Assembly (NCBI GenBank): GCA_030949985.1
Contig: JAUZRX010000058.1
Location: 1-64,000 of the forward strand
Direction of reading: 5' to 3'
DNA from: Acidobacteriota bacterium
Lineage (GTDB): Bacteria; Acidobacteriota; Polarisedimenticolia; J045
Length of the DNA: 64,000 bases
Below the pieces are notes generated by a model, which saw only the letters and a list, made by a program, of their open reading frames with translations, was not told where the DNA came from and made no database searches. The first letter of the stretch is position 1; every line of letters begins with the position of its first letter. Of this stretch, positions 57,501 through 64,000 are shown in pieces. A program made the position numbers and the translations under genes.

Positions 57501-58485
57501 CAGGGAGCCGGTTCGTCTCGACGCGTTGGTCCGCGAAATCATGCCCCTGGCCCTGTCGGGGTCGAGGGTGCGGGGCGAGGTCGAGGTGGACCCCGCTCTG
57601 CCCCTGGTGGAAGTCAATCGGGGGCAGGTGGACCAGGTGCTGAGCAACCTGCTGATCAACGCCGTCCAGGCGACTTGTGCCGCCGACGATGGTTCGGGGG
57701 CCCCCGCCGTGATCGTGCGCCTGCGCCACACGGTGGACGAACCCCTTTCGCCGGGGCCGGGCCCATGGGTCTTGCTCGAGGTCGAGGACCGGGGCGTGGG
57801 CATCCGGCGCGAAGATCTGCCGCGGATTTTCGATCCCTACTGTTCCACCAAGCCGGGGGGCCATGGCCTGGGTCTGGCTGTGGCCCATTCCATCGTGCGG
57901 CGGCATGGGGGCTACCTCCAGGTGGACAGCGTGCTCGGCCGGGGCAGTGTGTTCCGGGTGTGGCTTCCCGCATCCCAGGCGGTCGGTCGATCCGCTGAGC
58001 CCGATGCCTCCCTCCCGGCCACCGATCGCCTGCGGATCCTGGTGATGGACGACGAAGCGGCGATTCGCCGTATCCTGGCCCAGATGCTCGAGCGTCTCGG
58101 TCACCAGGTCGAGACCGTGCCCGACGGGGCGGCCCTGGTCGAGACCTACCAGCGGACATGGAGCGGTGCCGGCGCCTTCGACGTGGTGATCACGGATTTG
58201 ACAGTCCCCTCGGGAATGGGTGGGCGAGAGGCGGCTGCCCGATTGCGGCGGTTCGACCCCGACGCGCGGATCGTCGTCGCCAGTGGTTTTTCCTCCGACC
58301 CGGTACTCGGCCACTTCGAGGAGTACGGCTTCGACGCCGCCCTCGAGAAGCCGTTCGATCTGGCCGGCCTGAAACGCATCCTGGGCCGTGTGCTCGAACG
58401 CCGTCCGCTCAGGCGGCGGGACGGGGGCGGCGATCCGACCGAAGGGGCGAGCGGCTCGAGTCCCGACGCGCCGTCGACGGGGTGA
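54553..58485 (+). CDS. Hybrid sensor histidine kinase with periplasmic propellers
   Basis: A protein of about 1310 residues. Signal peptide; two seven-bladed propellers made of Reg_prop repeats (for example YDLLQDPAGRIWFATRGGV, LLIDREGLLWVGSLRGV, LLLEDTNSGLWIGTDSGC); a Y_Y_Y domain (about 640-745); one membrane helix (about 753-776, FIVGGIVFGALFLVGLVSLV); a coiled coil; a PAS domain; HisKA with GGIAHDFNNLLTVILGN (His927); HATPase with LINAVQA, DRGVGI and HGLGLAVAHSIV; and a receiver with phospho-acceptor Asp1215 (VITDLTVP) and Lys in ALEKPFD. It has no DNA-binding domain. Family members often sense glycans. The start is uncertain: TTG 54535, GTG 54553 and GTG 54625 are all in frame. Confidence 0.88.
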   Translation: MSVLAFSSLARRSGGGVGPVRVWAVRLCLLALPGIGAGVQPAWAQHYQVRTYSVEDGLPSPIVYDLLQDPAGRIWFATRGGVASFDGTEWRAYGVAEGLASTAQGKLALDGRGGVWSAGGTLPWRVAFFDGERWHALPAAGSHARGGGRVVGLRVRHGVDGAQVLLALGNGLLLRWNGRRWERGGLGEGETRIHDVLFRRGRAFYATSNGLLQQAVFAGVEAARPVAGAPREVLLAVEADPAGGLWLVGQDWVGRLDEGRFEIKVRGLELGTREARAQVAAVADDRGGIYVADLHRLHYVSADGEVETFSESSGLTTGGASSLLIDREGLLWVGSLRGVSKLVSRRFANFNSSEGLLADEVTSILPLPGGEVLLGHMGGLTYWPSGRKVVLGRFGIDGRVLDLALADDGAVLAAANWFGLVRIAGEDFRRLELGKGDEAVVAVESAGDGWFWVATSRGLARWKRGRNLQRIELGGADLRVRALHRGPSGLWVMTTGKGLYLVRQGAPRRHWADPADSGGNSVFCVLDQGGGDALVGTAGGLYRTGAAELEAAPLAGRTIERPVYLLLEDTNSGLWIGTDSGCFRFHHGRLQRFGNNDGVIGGEANRTAGWADSGGRVWIGTDRGLSIYRPELDSTRRTPPLLDLLQAEAGGRSWSLPADRTIRLEQAARALVFRFRAVSFLDERKVRFRTWLEGFDPDWLPARSIPRQELIYTFLPPGSYRLHVQAIAADGTPSEERVSPLIVIRPPFWSRPLFIVGGIVFGALFLVGLVSLVQQRRYNLQMEREVQRRTEDLATSREALKREKERLAATLTAITDGVLVVNTEGLIALANPAAGHTLDCPAAELVGRPAPRWLVEGEASPVEFVGPDGKRRLVERSITPLRLGSGSGLSARVVAFRDVTERARTEQELIRTQKLESLGLLAGGIAHDFNNLLTVILGNLSVLRQEVGDARLAEGIADAERACRVARELTDQLLTFSKGGQPLREPVRLDALVREIMPLALSGSRVRGEVEVDPALPLVEVNRGQVDQVLSNLLINAVQATCAADDGSGAPAVIVRLRHTVDEPLSPGPGPWVLLEVEDRGVGIRREDLPRIFDPYCSTKPGGHGLGLAVAHSIVRRHGGYLQVDSVLGRGSVFRVWLPASQAVGRSAEPDASLPATDRLRILVMDDEAAIRRILAQMLERLGHQVETVPDGAALVETYQRTWSGAGAFDVVITDLTVPSGMGGREAAARLRRFDPDARIVVASGFSSDPVLGHFEEYGFDAALEKPFDLAGLKRILGRVLERRPLRRRDGGGDPTEGASGSSPDAPSTG

Positions 58486-58777
58486 CCGTGTCGGGCGGGG
58501 CCGGTTTCCTGCCGCCCCGGTTCTGTGGGCGGACGACGTCTTTACGGATCCGGGGGGGCGGGTAAAGCGCCGGGCGCTGCGCTCCGTTCTCCGGGGGGGG
58601 TTCTTGGAAACGGGCCGTGAGGGGCGATCTCGATGATGCGGCCCGATCTCCGTTCGGCGGGCGGCCGGGTGGAGCGGGATCGTCCCGCTCCGAGGGAAGA
58701 CTGGGATTCCCGTCCGGCTTTGGGTATCCTTCCGGTTCCCGTCTTGCGCGGAGAGGATCCGCGGGAAGGGTATCGAC
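58486..58777. other. 292-base gap between the sensor kinase and DUF349 gene
   Basis: No gene seen. It holds several G-runs and a possible plus-strand -10 element TATCCT (58725-58730) about 47 bases before the next start. There is no clear terminator hairpin with T-run after the kinase. Confidence 0.4.
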
Positions 58778-60190
58778 ATGGTGGACGACAGCCCTCAGGG
58801 CGAGCAGCAGCATCCGGCAGACGCCGAGCCGAACTCTCCGCCGCCCCCCGGGCCGCTGGACGAGGGAGCGTCGGCGCGGCCGACTTCCGAGGTGGCGGAC
58901 ACTCCGTCCGCCCGGGCCGAGGGCTCCCTGTCTCCCTGGTGCCGGATCGACGACGAGGGGCGGATCCACCAGCAGGGCAGTGAAGTGCTCGACAATCGGG
59001 TGGTGGGCCGGCTCGAGGGACGAGCGCCCCACGTGGCCCTGGCGTTCTTCGAAGAGCGCTTCAAGCTCCTCGAGCGCAACGTGGAAGAGCTCGAAGAACA
59101 GTTTCGGGCGGCGGAGAACAAGGGCAAGTTCTCCGAGCGCACCGAGCGCCTGATCGCCCGGGTTCGCACCGCCGATGCGATCGGCGATTTCGACGGGCTG
59201 ATGCGCCGCCTGACCAATCTCCGGGGTGCCGTGCGCGCCTACCAGGACGCCATGCGGGAGCGCAAGGCCAGCCTCTGCGAGCAGGCGGAGGCGCTTGCGG
59301 ACTCCACCGCCTGGGCGGCGACGACGGACAAACTGCGCGCGCTGCAGGCGGAGTGGAAGACGCTGGGTTCTTCGACCCGTGCCGATGACGAGGCCTTGTG
59401 GGCCCGCTTCCGGGGCGCGATGGATGTCTTCTTCGCCCGTCGTGACGAAGATCGCGCCCGGCGCCAGCAGGAGCGGGAAAGCGCCCGGCGGCTGAAGGAA
59501 GAACTCTGCGCCCGGGCCGAGGCCCTGGCGGAGTCGAGCGACTGGGAAGCGACGGCCAGGCTGCAGGAAGAGCTGATGGAAGGCTGGAAGAAGGCCGGTT
59601 GGGCCGGCAAGGGGCCGGACGAGGCCCTCTGGGAGCGCTTCCGCACGGCCCGCGCTGCATTTTTCGATCGTCGCCGGGCGCACCGCAGCCAGCGGAAGGA
59701 AGAGCTGGAAAGCAACTACCGGCGGAAGGACGAACTGTGCAAGGCCGCCGAGGCCCTGGTGGACAGCGACGACCTGCCGGCGGCCTGCGAAGAGGCCAAG
59801 CAACTCCAGGCCCGCTGGAAAGCCATCGGGCCCGTGCCCCGCGCGGTTTCGGAGACCCAGTGGAAGCGCTTCCGCGCTGCCTGCGACCAGCTCTTCCGGC
59901 GGGCTCAGGGACAACGGGGTCGAGGCGGGGGGCGTCCGCGTCAGCGGGACGAGCGGCGCACACCCCCCGGGGGCAGCCGCAAGCGGGAGCAGGCCGAGCA
60001 GATTCGCGAGGCCATCGCGCGGGATCGCGGAAACCTTGCCCGCTGGAAGAGCGCCATCGAGGGTTTCGCCGGGGCTTCCGCTTCCCTGCGCGGGGGGCTC
60101 GAGGAAAAGATCCGCGAGGTGGAATCCCAGTTGGCCCGGCAGGAGGAGCAGCTCGCCGCCCTCGAGGAAGAAATCCGCAACGAACGCTAG
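58778..60190 (+). CDS. DUF349-repeat coiled-coil protein
   Basis: A 470-residue soluble protein. After an acidic, Pro-rich N-terminus (1-50), residues about 80-400 carry at least three DUF349 repeats, each a helical pair with the core [AL]xxLQxxWKxxG then DExLWxRFRxAxDxFFxRR (for example LQAEWKTLGSS and ALWARFRGAMDVFFARR). A coiled-coil C-terminus (about 405-470) follows. It lacks signal and membrane segments. DUF349 proteins occur in many bacteria and are thought to be structural or RNA/DNA-associated; there is no assigned activity. ATG 58778 is preceded by GGGAAGGG. It converges on aat with 9 bases between stops. Confidence 0.8.
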   Translation: MVDDSPQGEQQHPADAEPNSPPPPGPLDEGASARPTSEVADTPSARAEGSLSPWCRIDDEGRIHQQGSEVLDNRVVGRLEGRAPHVALAFFEERFKLLERNVEELEEQFRAAENKGKFSERTERLIARVRTADAIGDFDGLMRRLTNLRGAVRAYQDAMRERKASLCEQAEALADSTAWAATTDKLRALQAEWKTLGSSTRADDEALWARFRGAMDVFFARRDEDRARRQQERESARRLKEELCARAEALAESSDWEATARLQEELMEGWKKAGWAGKGPDEALWERFRTARAAFFDRRRAHRSQRKEELESNYRRKDELCKAAEALVDSDDLPAACEEAKQLQARWKAIGPVPRAVSETQWKRFRAACDQLFRRAQGQRGRGGGRPRQRDERRTPPGGSRKREQAEQIREAIARDRGNLARWKSAIEGFAGASASLRGGLEEKIREVESQLARQEEQLAALEEEIRNER

Positions 60191-60199
60191 GCGGCCGTT

Positions 60200-60958
60200 T
60201 CAGGGGGCGGGATCCGGGGCGGAGTCGGCAGGTCCGGCGAGGGGGTAGGTCAGGTCCTCGTCCAGTTGCCAGCGTCCGCGACGGGTCGGTTGCTCGACCA
60301 GGCGGGCCAGCACCTTCAGGTAGCGGCTGCGAGGCCAGGGACGGGCGCCGTAGCGCCTGACATGGTCGGTCGGCACCTGGGCATCGAGCAGACCGAAACC
60401 CCAACGGCGGATTTGCAGGACCAGGGCGATGAAGGCGGCGCGGGAAGCGCCGTCCGCCCGGTGGAACATGGACTCGCCGATGAACGCGCCTCCCAGGCTC
60501 ACCCCGTAGATTCCGCCCACCAGTGCCTCGCCGCGCCAGGCCTCGGCGCTGTGGACGAAGCCCAACTCATGCAGGCGGACGTAGGCCTCGATCATCTCGG
60601 CCGTGATCCAGGTCCCCGTCTCCCGGCCGCGGGGGACCGTCGCGCAGGCCTCGATGACCCTGGGGCAGGCCGTATCGAGGGTGACGCGATAGGGTCGTTG
60701 CCGCAGGCGCCGACGCAGGCGGCGGGCGACGTGGAGCCGATCGGGCACCAGCACCATGCGGGGGTCCGGCGAAAACCACAGCAGAGGGTAGCCCTCGTGG
60801 GGCCAGGGGAAGATTCCCGCGGCGTAAGCGGTCAACAGGCGCCGGGGGGAGAGGTCGCCGCCCACGGCGAGCAGACCCCCGGGTTCGGCGAAGTGCGGGG
60901 GCGGAAAAGTGGGGGCGTTGTCGAGTTCGAATACCGGCACGGTGGACTCCGGAATCAC
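60200..60958 (-). CDS. aat: Leucyl/phenylalanyl-tRNA--protein transferase
   Basis: A 252-residue enzyme of the N-degron pathway that adds Leu or Phe to N-terminal Lys/Arg of proteins, marking them for ClpS-ClpAP. Signatures: FPPPHFAEPGGLLAVGGDLSP, LLTAYAAGIFPW, LLWFSPDPRMVL, TWITAEMIEAYVRLHELGFVHSAEAW (split), GGIYGVSLGGAFIGESMFH and LLDAQVPTDH. Length is normal. The GTG start follows GAGG by 4 bases. Only 35 bases separate it from the divergent radical SAM gene. Confidence 0.94.
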   Translation of the reverse strand: MIPESTVPVFELDNAPTFPPPHFAEPGGLLAVGGDLSPRRLLTAYAAGIFPWPHEGYPLLWFSPDPRMVLVPDRLHVARRLRRRLRQRPYRVTLDTACPRVIEACATVPRGRETGTWITAEMIEAYVRLHELGFVHSAEAWRGEALVGGIYGVSLGGAFIGESMFHRADGASRAAFIALVLQIRRWGFGLLDAQVPTDHVRRYGARPWPRSRYLKVLARLVEQPTRRGRWQLDEDLTYPLAGPADSAPDPAP

Positions 60959-60981
60959 TGTACCTCATCGGGCGGGGCGGC

Positions 60982-60987
60982 TATCCT
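60982..60987 (+). promoter_or_regulatory. -10-like element, leaderless radical SAM gene
   Basis: TATCCT ends 6 bases before the ATG at 60994, so transcription would start at the initiation codon. The bases between them (CCTGAC) do not contain a ribosome binding site. No room for a classical leader: the divergent aat start is 35 bases away. Confidence 0.4.
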
Positions 60988-60993
60988 CCTGAC

Positions 60994-61884
60994 ATGACCG
61001 CCGGATGGCCCATTGCCTATGTCGAGCCCGTGTTCAGGCCGCCCTCTGAAGCGGAGTCTTTGATCCTCCAGCTCACCGTGGGCTGTTCGTGGAATCGCTG
61101 CACATTCTGCGCGATGTACCGCGGGAAGCGATACCGGGTGCGTTCAGTCCGGGAAGTCGTCGAAGAGATCCGCGCGGCCGCGCGCCGGACCGCGCCGCGC
61201 AAGGTTTTCCTGGCTGACGGCGATGCCCTGGCCGCGCCGCCGAATCGGCTCGAGGAGATCCTGGAGACGATCCGGGCCGAGCTGCCGTCGGTCGGTCGGG
61301 TGGGCATCTACGGCGATTCCCGGGCGATCCTGCGCTGCGGTGCGGAGGGGCTTCGTCGCCTCGCGGAGCGGGGGCTGGGTATCGTCTACTTCGGTGCCGA
61401 GAGCGGCGACGACGCGACCCTCAGGGCGATCCGCAAGGGTGCCACCGCGGCCCGACAGCTCGAGGCCTCGAAACTCGTGCTCGAGGCCGGGATCAAGTTG
61501 TCGGTGATGGTTCTCGTCGGCCTGGGAGGCAAGGCCGGTTCCCGGCGCCACGCGGAAGCCACCGGGCGTTTCCTGGTGGCCGCTTCGCCGACCTATGCCG
61601 CGGCGCTGACGCTCACGCCGGTGCCGTCGAGTCCGCTCTACGAGGCCTGGAAGGCCGGCGAGTTCGAGCTGCCCGACCGCTGGGGCATGCTCGAGGAAGT
61701 ACGCGTGCTGCTGACCTCCATGGAGGGCTACCGGGGGTTGTTTCACGCCAATCACGCGTCCAACTATCTCCCTTTGCGCCTGCGGCTGCCCCGGGATCGC
61801 CAGCCGGCGCTGGCGCTGCTGGACCGGGTTCTCGAGCGTCGCGATCCGAGCCTGCTGGTTCCCGACTCCGCCCGGGGACTGTAG
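60994..61884 (+). CDS. Radical SAM protein with CX4CX2C cluster motif
   Basis: A 296-residue radical SAM enzyme. The iron-sulfur motif is GCSWNRCTFCAMY with Cys31, Cys36 and Cys39, which is C-x4-C-x2-C instead of the usual C-x3-C-x2-C. The rest fits the Elp3/MiaB-like barrel: FLADGDALAAP, GIYGDSRAIL, IVYFGAESGDDATLRAIRKG and LVGLGGK. No cobalamin-binding or TRAM domain. The substrate is unknown. Related proteins are annotated only as radical SAM superfamily (COG1032). The reader should keep it as an uncharacterised oxidoreductase-type radical enzyme. Confidence 0.82.
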   Translation: MTAGWPIAYVEPVFRPPSEAESLILQLTVGCSWNRCTFCAMYRGKRYRVRSVREVVEEIRAAARRTAPRKVFLADGDALAAPPNRLEEILETIRAELPSVGRVGIYGDSRAILRCGAEGLRRLAERGLGIVYFGAESGDDATLRAIRKGATAARQLEASKLVLEAGIKLSVMVLVGLGGKAGSRRHAEATGRFLVAASPTYAAALTLTPVPSSPLYEAWKAGEFELPDRWGMLEEVRVLLTSMEGYRGLFHANHASNYLPLRLRLPRDRQPALALLDRVLERRDPSLLVPDSARGL

Positions 61885-61904
61885 TCACGACGGGGCCGGC
61901 AATG

Positions 61905-61966
61905 CGGTGAGCGAGGCGAGGCTGCCATGGACGCCGGCGGCGTGCGGGCGTTCGCCCCGCTCACCG
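61905..61966. terminator. Inverted repeat in the convergent gap
   Basis: A 9-bp perfect inverted repeat (CGGTGAGCG at 61905-61913 and CGCTCACCG at 61958-61966) with 44 bases between arms lies in the 102-base gap between the radical SAM gene and the convergent Spy-like gene. It may fold in either transcript; no T-run. Confidence 0.25.
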
Positions 61967-61986
61967 AGGGGGGTCGACGGGATCGA

Positions 61987-62610
61987 TCAGCGGCGTGGCC
62001 GGCGAGGGGAAGGGGCGATCAGCGCCGTGGCGCGGAAGGCGGGCAGGAGGCGTGCGAGCCGGGCGGCGGAGTCGATGGCCTCGAGACGTCGCGTCTGCTC
62101 ACCGTCGAGGAGGCGGCGGAAGTCCTCCTGGTACCGCCGCCGGGCGGCAGCGATCGCCGTCTTCTTCTCACGGGCTTCCAGCAGCAGGTTGCCGAGGGTC
62201 GCGGCGTCGGGCTCGGAGGCGTCGAGCGCCGCGCGGAGCGCCGCGCGTGCCCTGTGCACTTCTTCCCGGAGAGGGGCGGTCTGCCGGCGCAACTGGGCCA
62301 GCAGTTCCTTCCACTCCGCTCGTTGAGCCTGGTCGAGGTCGAGAAAGCGGGCCACGGTGCGGAAGGCCTCGATCCGGTGCCGGGGAGCGCCATCGGCACC
62401 GTTCCTTCCGGCTCGCGCCGGATCCGGGTCGATCTCGGCCGCCGGGGGAAGGTGGGGCGCGCCGGTGCCGGCAGACAGGCGACCGATTCCCGTCGTGGGG
62501 CGGTCCGGGGCCGGGGCGGCGCTCCGCTCCGCGGCCATCGCCGGCGCGAGGAGGAGCAGGGTCAGCAGCAGGGGGATGGGTTTTTCGCGGAAAACGCGCG
62601 GCATGCTCAT
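61987..62610 (-). CDS. Small secreted Spy/CpxP-like helical protein
   Basis: A 207-residue protein with a signal peptide (about residues 1-25, ending LLLLAPAMA), a disordered Pro/Ala segment to about 90 and a helical domain with LDLDQAQRAEWKELLAQL, which resembles the LTxxQ helix of Spy/CpxP-family periplasmic chaperones and metal sensors. The remainder is Arg/Ala/Glu-rich helices. ATG 62610 is preferred because AGGAG lies 8 bases upstream. It may act as periplasmic chaperone or stress protein; the family match is distant. Confidence 0.6.
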   Translation of the reverse strand: MSMPRVFREKPIPLLLTLLLLAPAMAAERSAAPAPDRPTTGIGRLSAGTGAPHLPPAAEIDPDPARAGRNGADGAPRHRIEAFRTVARFLDLDQAQRAEWKELLAQLRRQTAPLREEVHRARAALRAALDASEPDAATLGNLLLEAREKKTAIAAARRRYQEDFRRLLDGEQTRRLEAIDSAARLARLLPAFRATALIAPSPRRPRR

Positions 62611-62805
62611 GGTCAGGGCTCCTGGCCCGCTCCGGGAGCGGGCGGTGTCGGGTGTCCCCGAAGGCGTCGAAACGCCCTCTCCACGTGACATGACGCGGGC
62701 CGCGCCGTGGGGTTGACCGCGGGCGGCGATTTCTCGCTCCGGCTCGAGGCTTTTGGGGGTATTTTCTGGACGGGGGCCATGCCGGGGGAGGAGAGGAGGT
62801 CACTG

Positions 62806-64000
62806 ATGCTCCGCTTCCGCCTGTTGTCGGTTTGCCGGGGCCTGAGCCTGCTTGTGCTGGGGCTGTCGCTGCCTGCCGCGGCGGCCTACACGCCGGGCGG
62901 TGGCACGGTCTACAGCGACGATTTCGAAGGCGAGCTGGATCCCGACTGGGAACAGGCCAATGGCCTGTTCGGGGCGCCTTCGCCGTGGGCCCAGGTGCTG
63001 GACTCCGGTGACACCTCGTTCAACGCCGACGGGCGGGGTCCCCTGCCCAACTCCAGTACCCGCCACTGGGCCCGACGGCCGGTGCATCCCGTCCCGGCGA
63101 CGACCTTTTCCGTGGCCTTCGAATACCGTTCGGAGCTGGGTCCGGGCTATGACTTCGCCCTCGACCTCTTCCAGCGGGCTCCCGCCCTGCGGCAGTACCG
63201 CCTGGCGATCGACGGGCAGGGAGGCCTGACCCTGCTGCGCAGCGAGGGCGGAGGCCTGGCGGCGTTGGCCTCCGCGGTCGGCGTGATTCCCGCGGGGGGG
63301 CGGCGCTGGATCCGCCTGGCCATCGAGGCCGGTGACGGTCATCGCTGGCTCCGCTGCCGGGTCTGGAGCGGCGGCGCGGAGGCCGAGCCGGGAGGTTGGA
63401 CCCTGGAGGCCTTCGACGACCTGGACGTGATCGAACGGGTCCACCGCCTCGATCTGACCGCCGACGGCCCGGTGGGAGTCGAGACATGGATCGACGACCT
63501 GGATCTCTTCGGTGACGCATCGATCGGGGTGGATTCCTCGGTCCGCACGATCTACCTGGTCGAGCTTTCCCACCTGGACATCGGTTTCACCCAACCCGTG
63601 GACGATATCGAGACTTTTGCCAAGACCCACCTGGACCAGGTGCTCGACAACCTGGACGCGGATCCGGACTACCACTGGACCATCGAGAACGGCTGGTGGC
63701 TCGACCGCTGGTGGGAGCGTTCCACCGATGCGGAGCGGGAGCGCATGAAGGGTCATCTCCAGGGGGGGCGGCTGGTCCTGGCAGCGGGCTACGCCAACCT
63801 GCACACCACCAAGGTGTCGCGGGAGGAACTGACCCGCTCGCTCTATTACTCGTCGACCATGGCCCGCGATCTGGGCATCGAGGCCCGGACCTGGTTCCAG
63901 GACGATGTTCCCGGGGCGAGCTTCGCCCTGCCGGAGCTGCTGGCCCGCGGCGGCGTCGACTACTACGTGGGCGGGATGAACACCGGCTTCGGCGGCAGGC
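62806..64000 (+). CDS. Secreted GH38-type alpha-mannosidase, 5' part
   Basis: The first 398 codons of a gene running off the right edge. Signal peptide (about 1-26); a beta-sandwich lectin-like domain of about 210 residues (SDDFEGELDPDWEQAN start, IDDLDLFGD end); then the start of a GH38 catalytic domain: LVELSHLDIGFTQP with predicted zinc ligands His256 and Asp258, and TWFQDDVPGASFALPELLA with the candidate nucleophile Asp366 or Asp367, at the spacing found in Golgi-type mannosidase II. Strong ribosome binding site (GGAGGAGAGGAGG) before ATG 62806. Likely degrades mannose-containing glycans outside the cytoplasm. Confidence 0.8.
   Translation, partial: MLRFRLLSVCRGLSLLVLGLSLPAAAAYTPGGGTVYSDDFEGELDPDWEQANGLFGAPSPWAQVLDSGDTSFNADGRGPLPNSSTRHWARRPVHPVPATTFSVAFEYRSELGPGYDFALDLFQRAPALRQYRLAIDGQGGLTLLRSEGGGLAALASAVGVIPAGGRRWIRLAIEAGDGHRWLRCRVWSGGAEAEPGGWTLEAFDDLDVIERVHRLDLTADGPVGVETWIDDLDLFGDASIGVDSSVRTIYLVELSHLDIGFTQPVDDIETFAKTHLDQVLDNLDADPDYHWTIENGWWLDRWWERSTDAERERMKGHLQGGRLVLAAGYANLHTTKVSREELTRSLYYSSTMARDLGIEARTWFQDDVPGASFALPELLARGGVDYYVGGMNTGFGGR

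Overview
The window is very GC-rich, gene-dense, typical bacterial chromosome. The LPS core genes (Kdo and heptose), a BamA-type outer membrane assembly protein, a menaquinone pathway, a DUF4388 protein, propeller-type hybrid histidine kinase and sulfatase-TPR proteins point to a Gram-negative, menaquinone-respiring heterotroph. Acidobacteriota is my best guess and Myxococcota an alternative; this is inference from gene content, since there is no rRNA here. I see no tRNA, rRNA, insertion sequence, phage, CRISPR or defence genes.

Region by region. (1) 0.2-3.8 kb: periplasmic TPR protein and a heptosyltransferase, divergent from the heptose-7-phosphate kinase hldE1, then a two-module DUF4388 protein (to 6.6 kb). 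(2) 12.8 down to 6.6 kb, minus strand: one tight operon kdsB-pyrG-kdsA-kdsD-kdsC-lapA-lapB, which makes CMP-Kdo, including the CTP supply, and ends with LapA/LapB-like genes; it has a clear sigma-70 promoter. (3) 12.9-15.2 kb, plus strand: ABC-2 exporter pair and a hot-dog thioesterase (probable MenI). (4) 25.1 down to 15.3 kb, minus strand: a nine-gene operon aroF-menG-menF-menD-menH-menB-menA-menC-menE, with 4-base start/stop overlaps at seven of its eight junctions; it runs from the first shikimate-pathway enzyme through the dedicated menaquinone enzymes to the final methylation, but does not encode the rest of the shikimate pathway or a separate prenyl-diphosphate synthase. (5) 25.2-36 kb: isocitrate dehydrogenase with an inserted zinc-knuckle-like loop, a small unknown protein, a degenerate membrane sulfatase-like protein preceded by a probable leaderless leader peptide, bamA, dacB (PBP4), sucCD and ndk. 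(6) 36-54.4 kb: secreted and accessory functions: sulfatase-TPR protein, a 1571-residue secreted metalloprotease with fibronectin/duplicated modules, a beta-propeller lipoprotein, a subtilisin-like protease, a TolB-propeller/amidohydrolase fusion, a DMT permease, an oligoendopeptidase F and an HD phosphohydrolase. (7) 54.5-64 kb: a very large hybrid sensor kinase, a DUF349 protein, leucyl/phenylalanyl-tRNA-protein transferase, an unusual radical SAM protein, a small Spy-like secreted protein and the start of a secreted GH38-type mannosidase, cut by the window end.

How they fit: regions 1, 2 and bamA/dacB build the outer membrane and cell wall; region 4 plus icd and sucCD supply the quinone and TCA flux for respiration; regions 6 and 7 look like a protein- and glycan-scavenging lifestyle. 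A recurring feature is a -10-like hexamer 6-8 bases before a start codon with no Shine-Dalgarno sequence, suggesting that leaderless transcripts are common in this organism.
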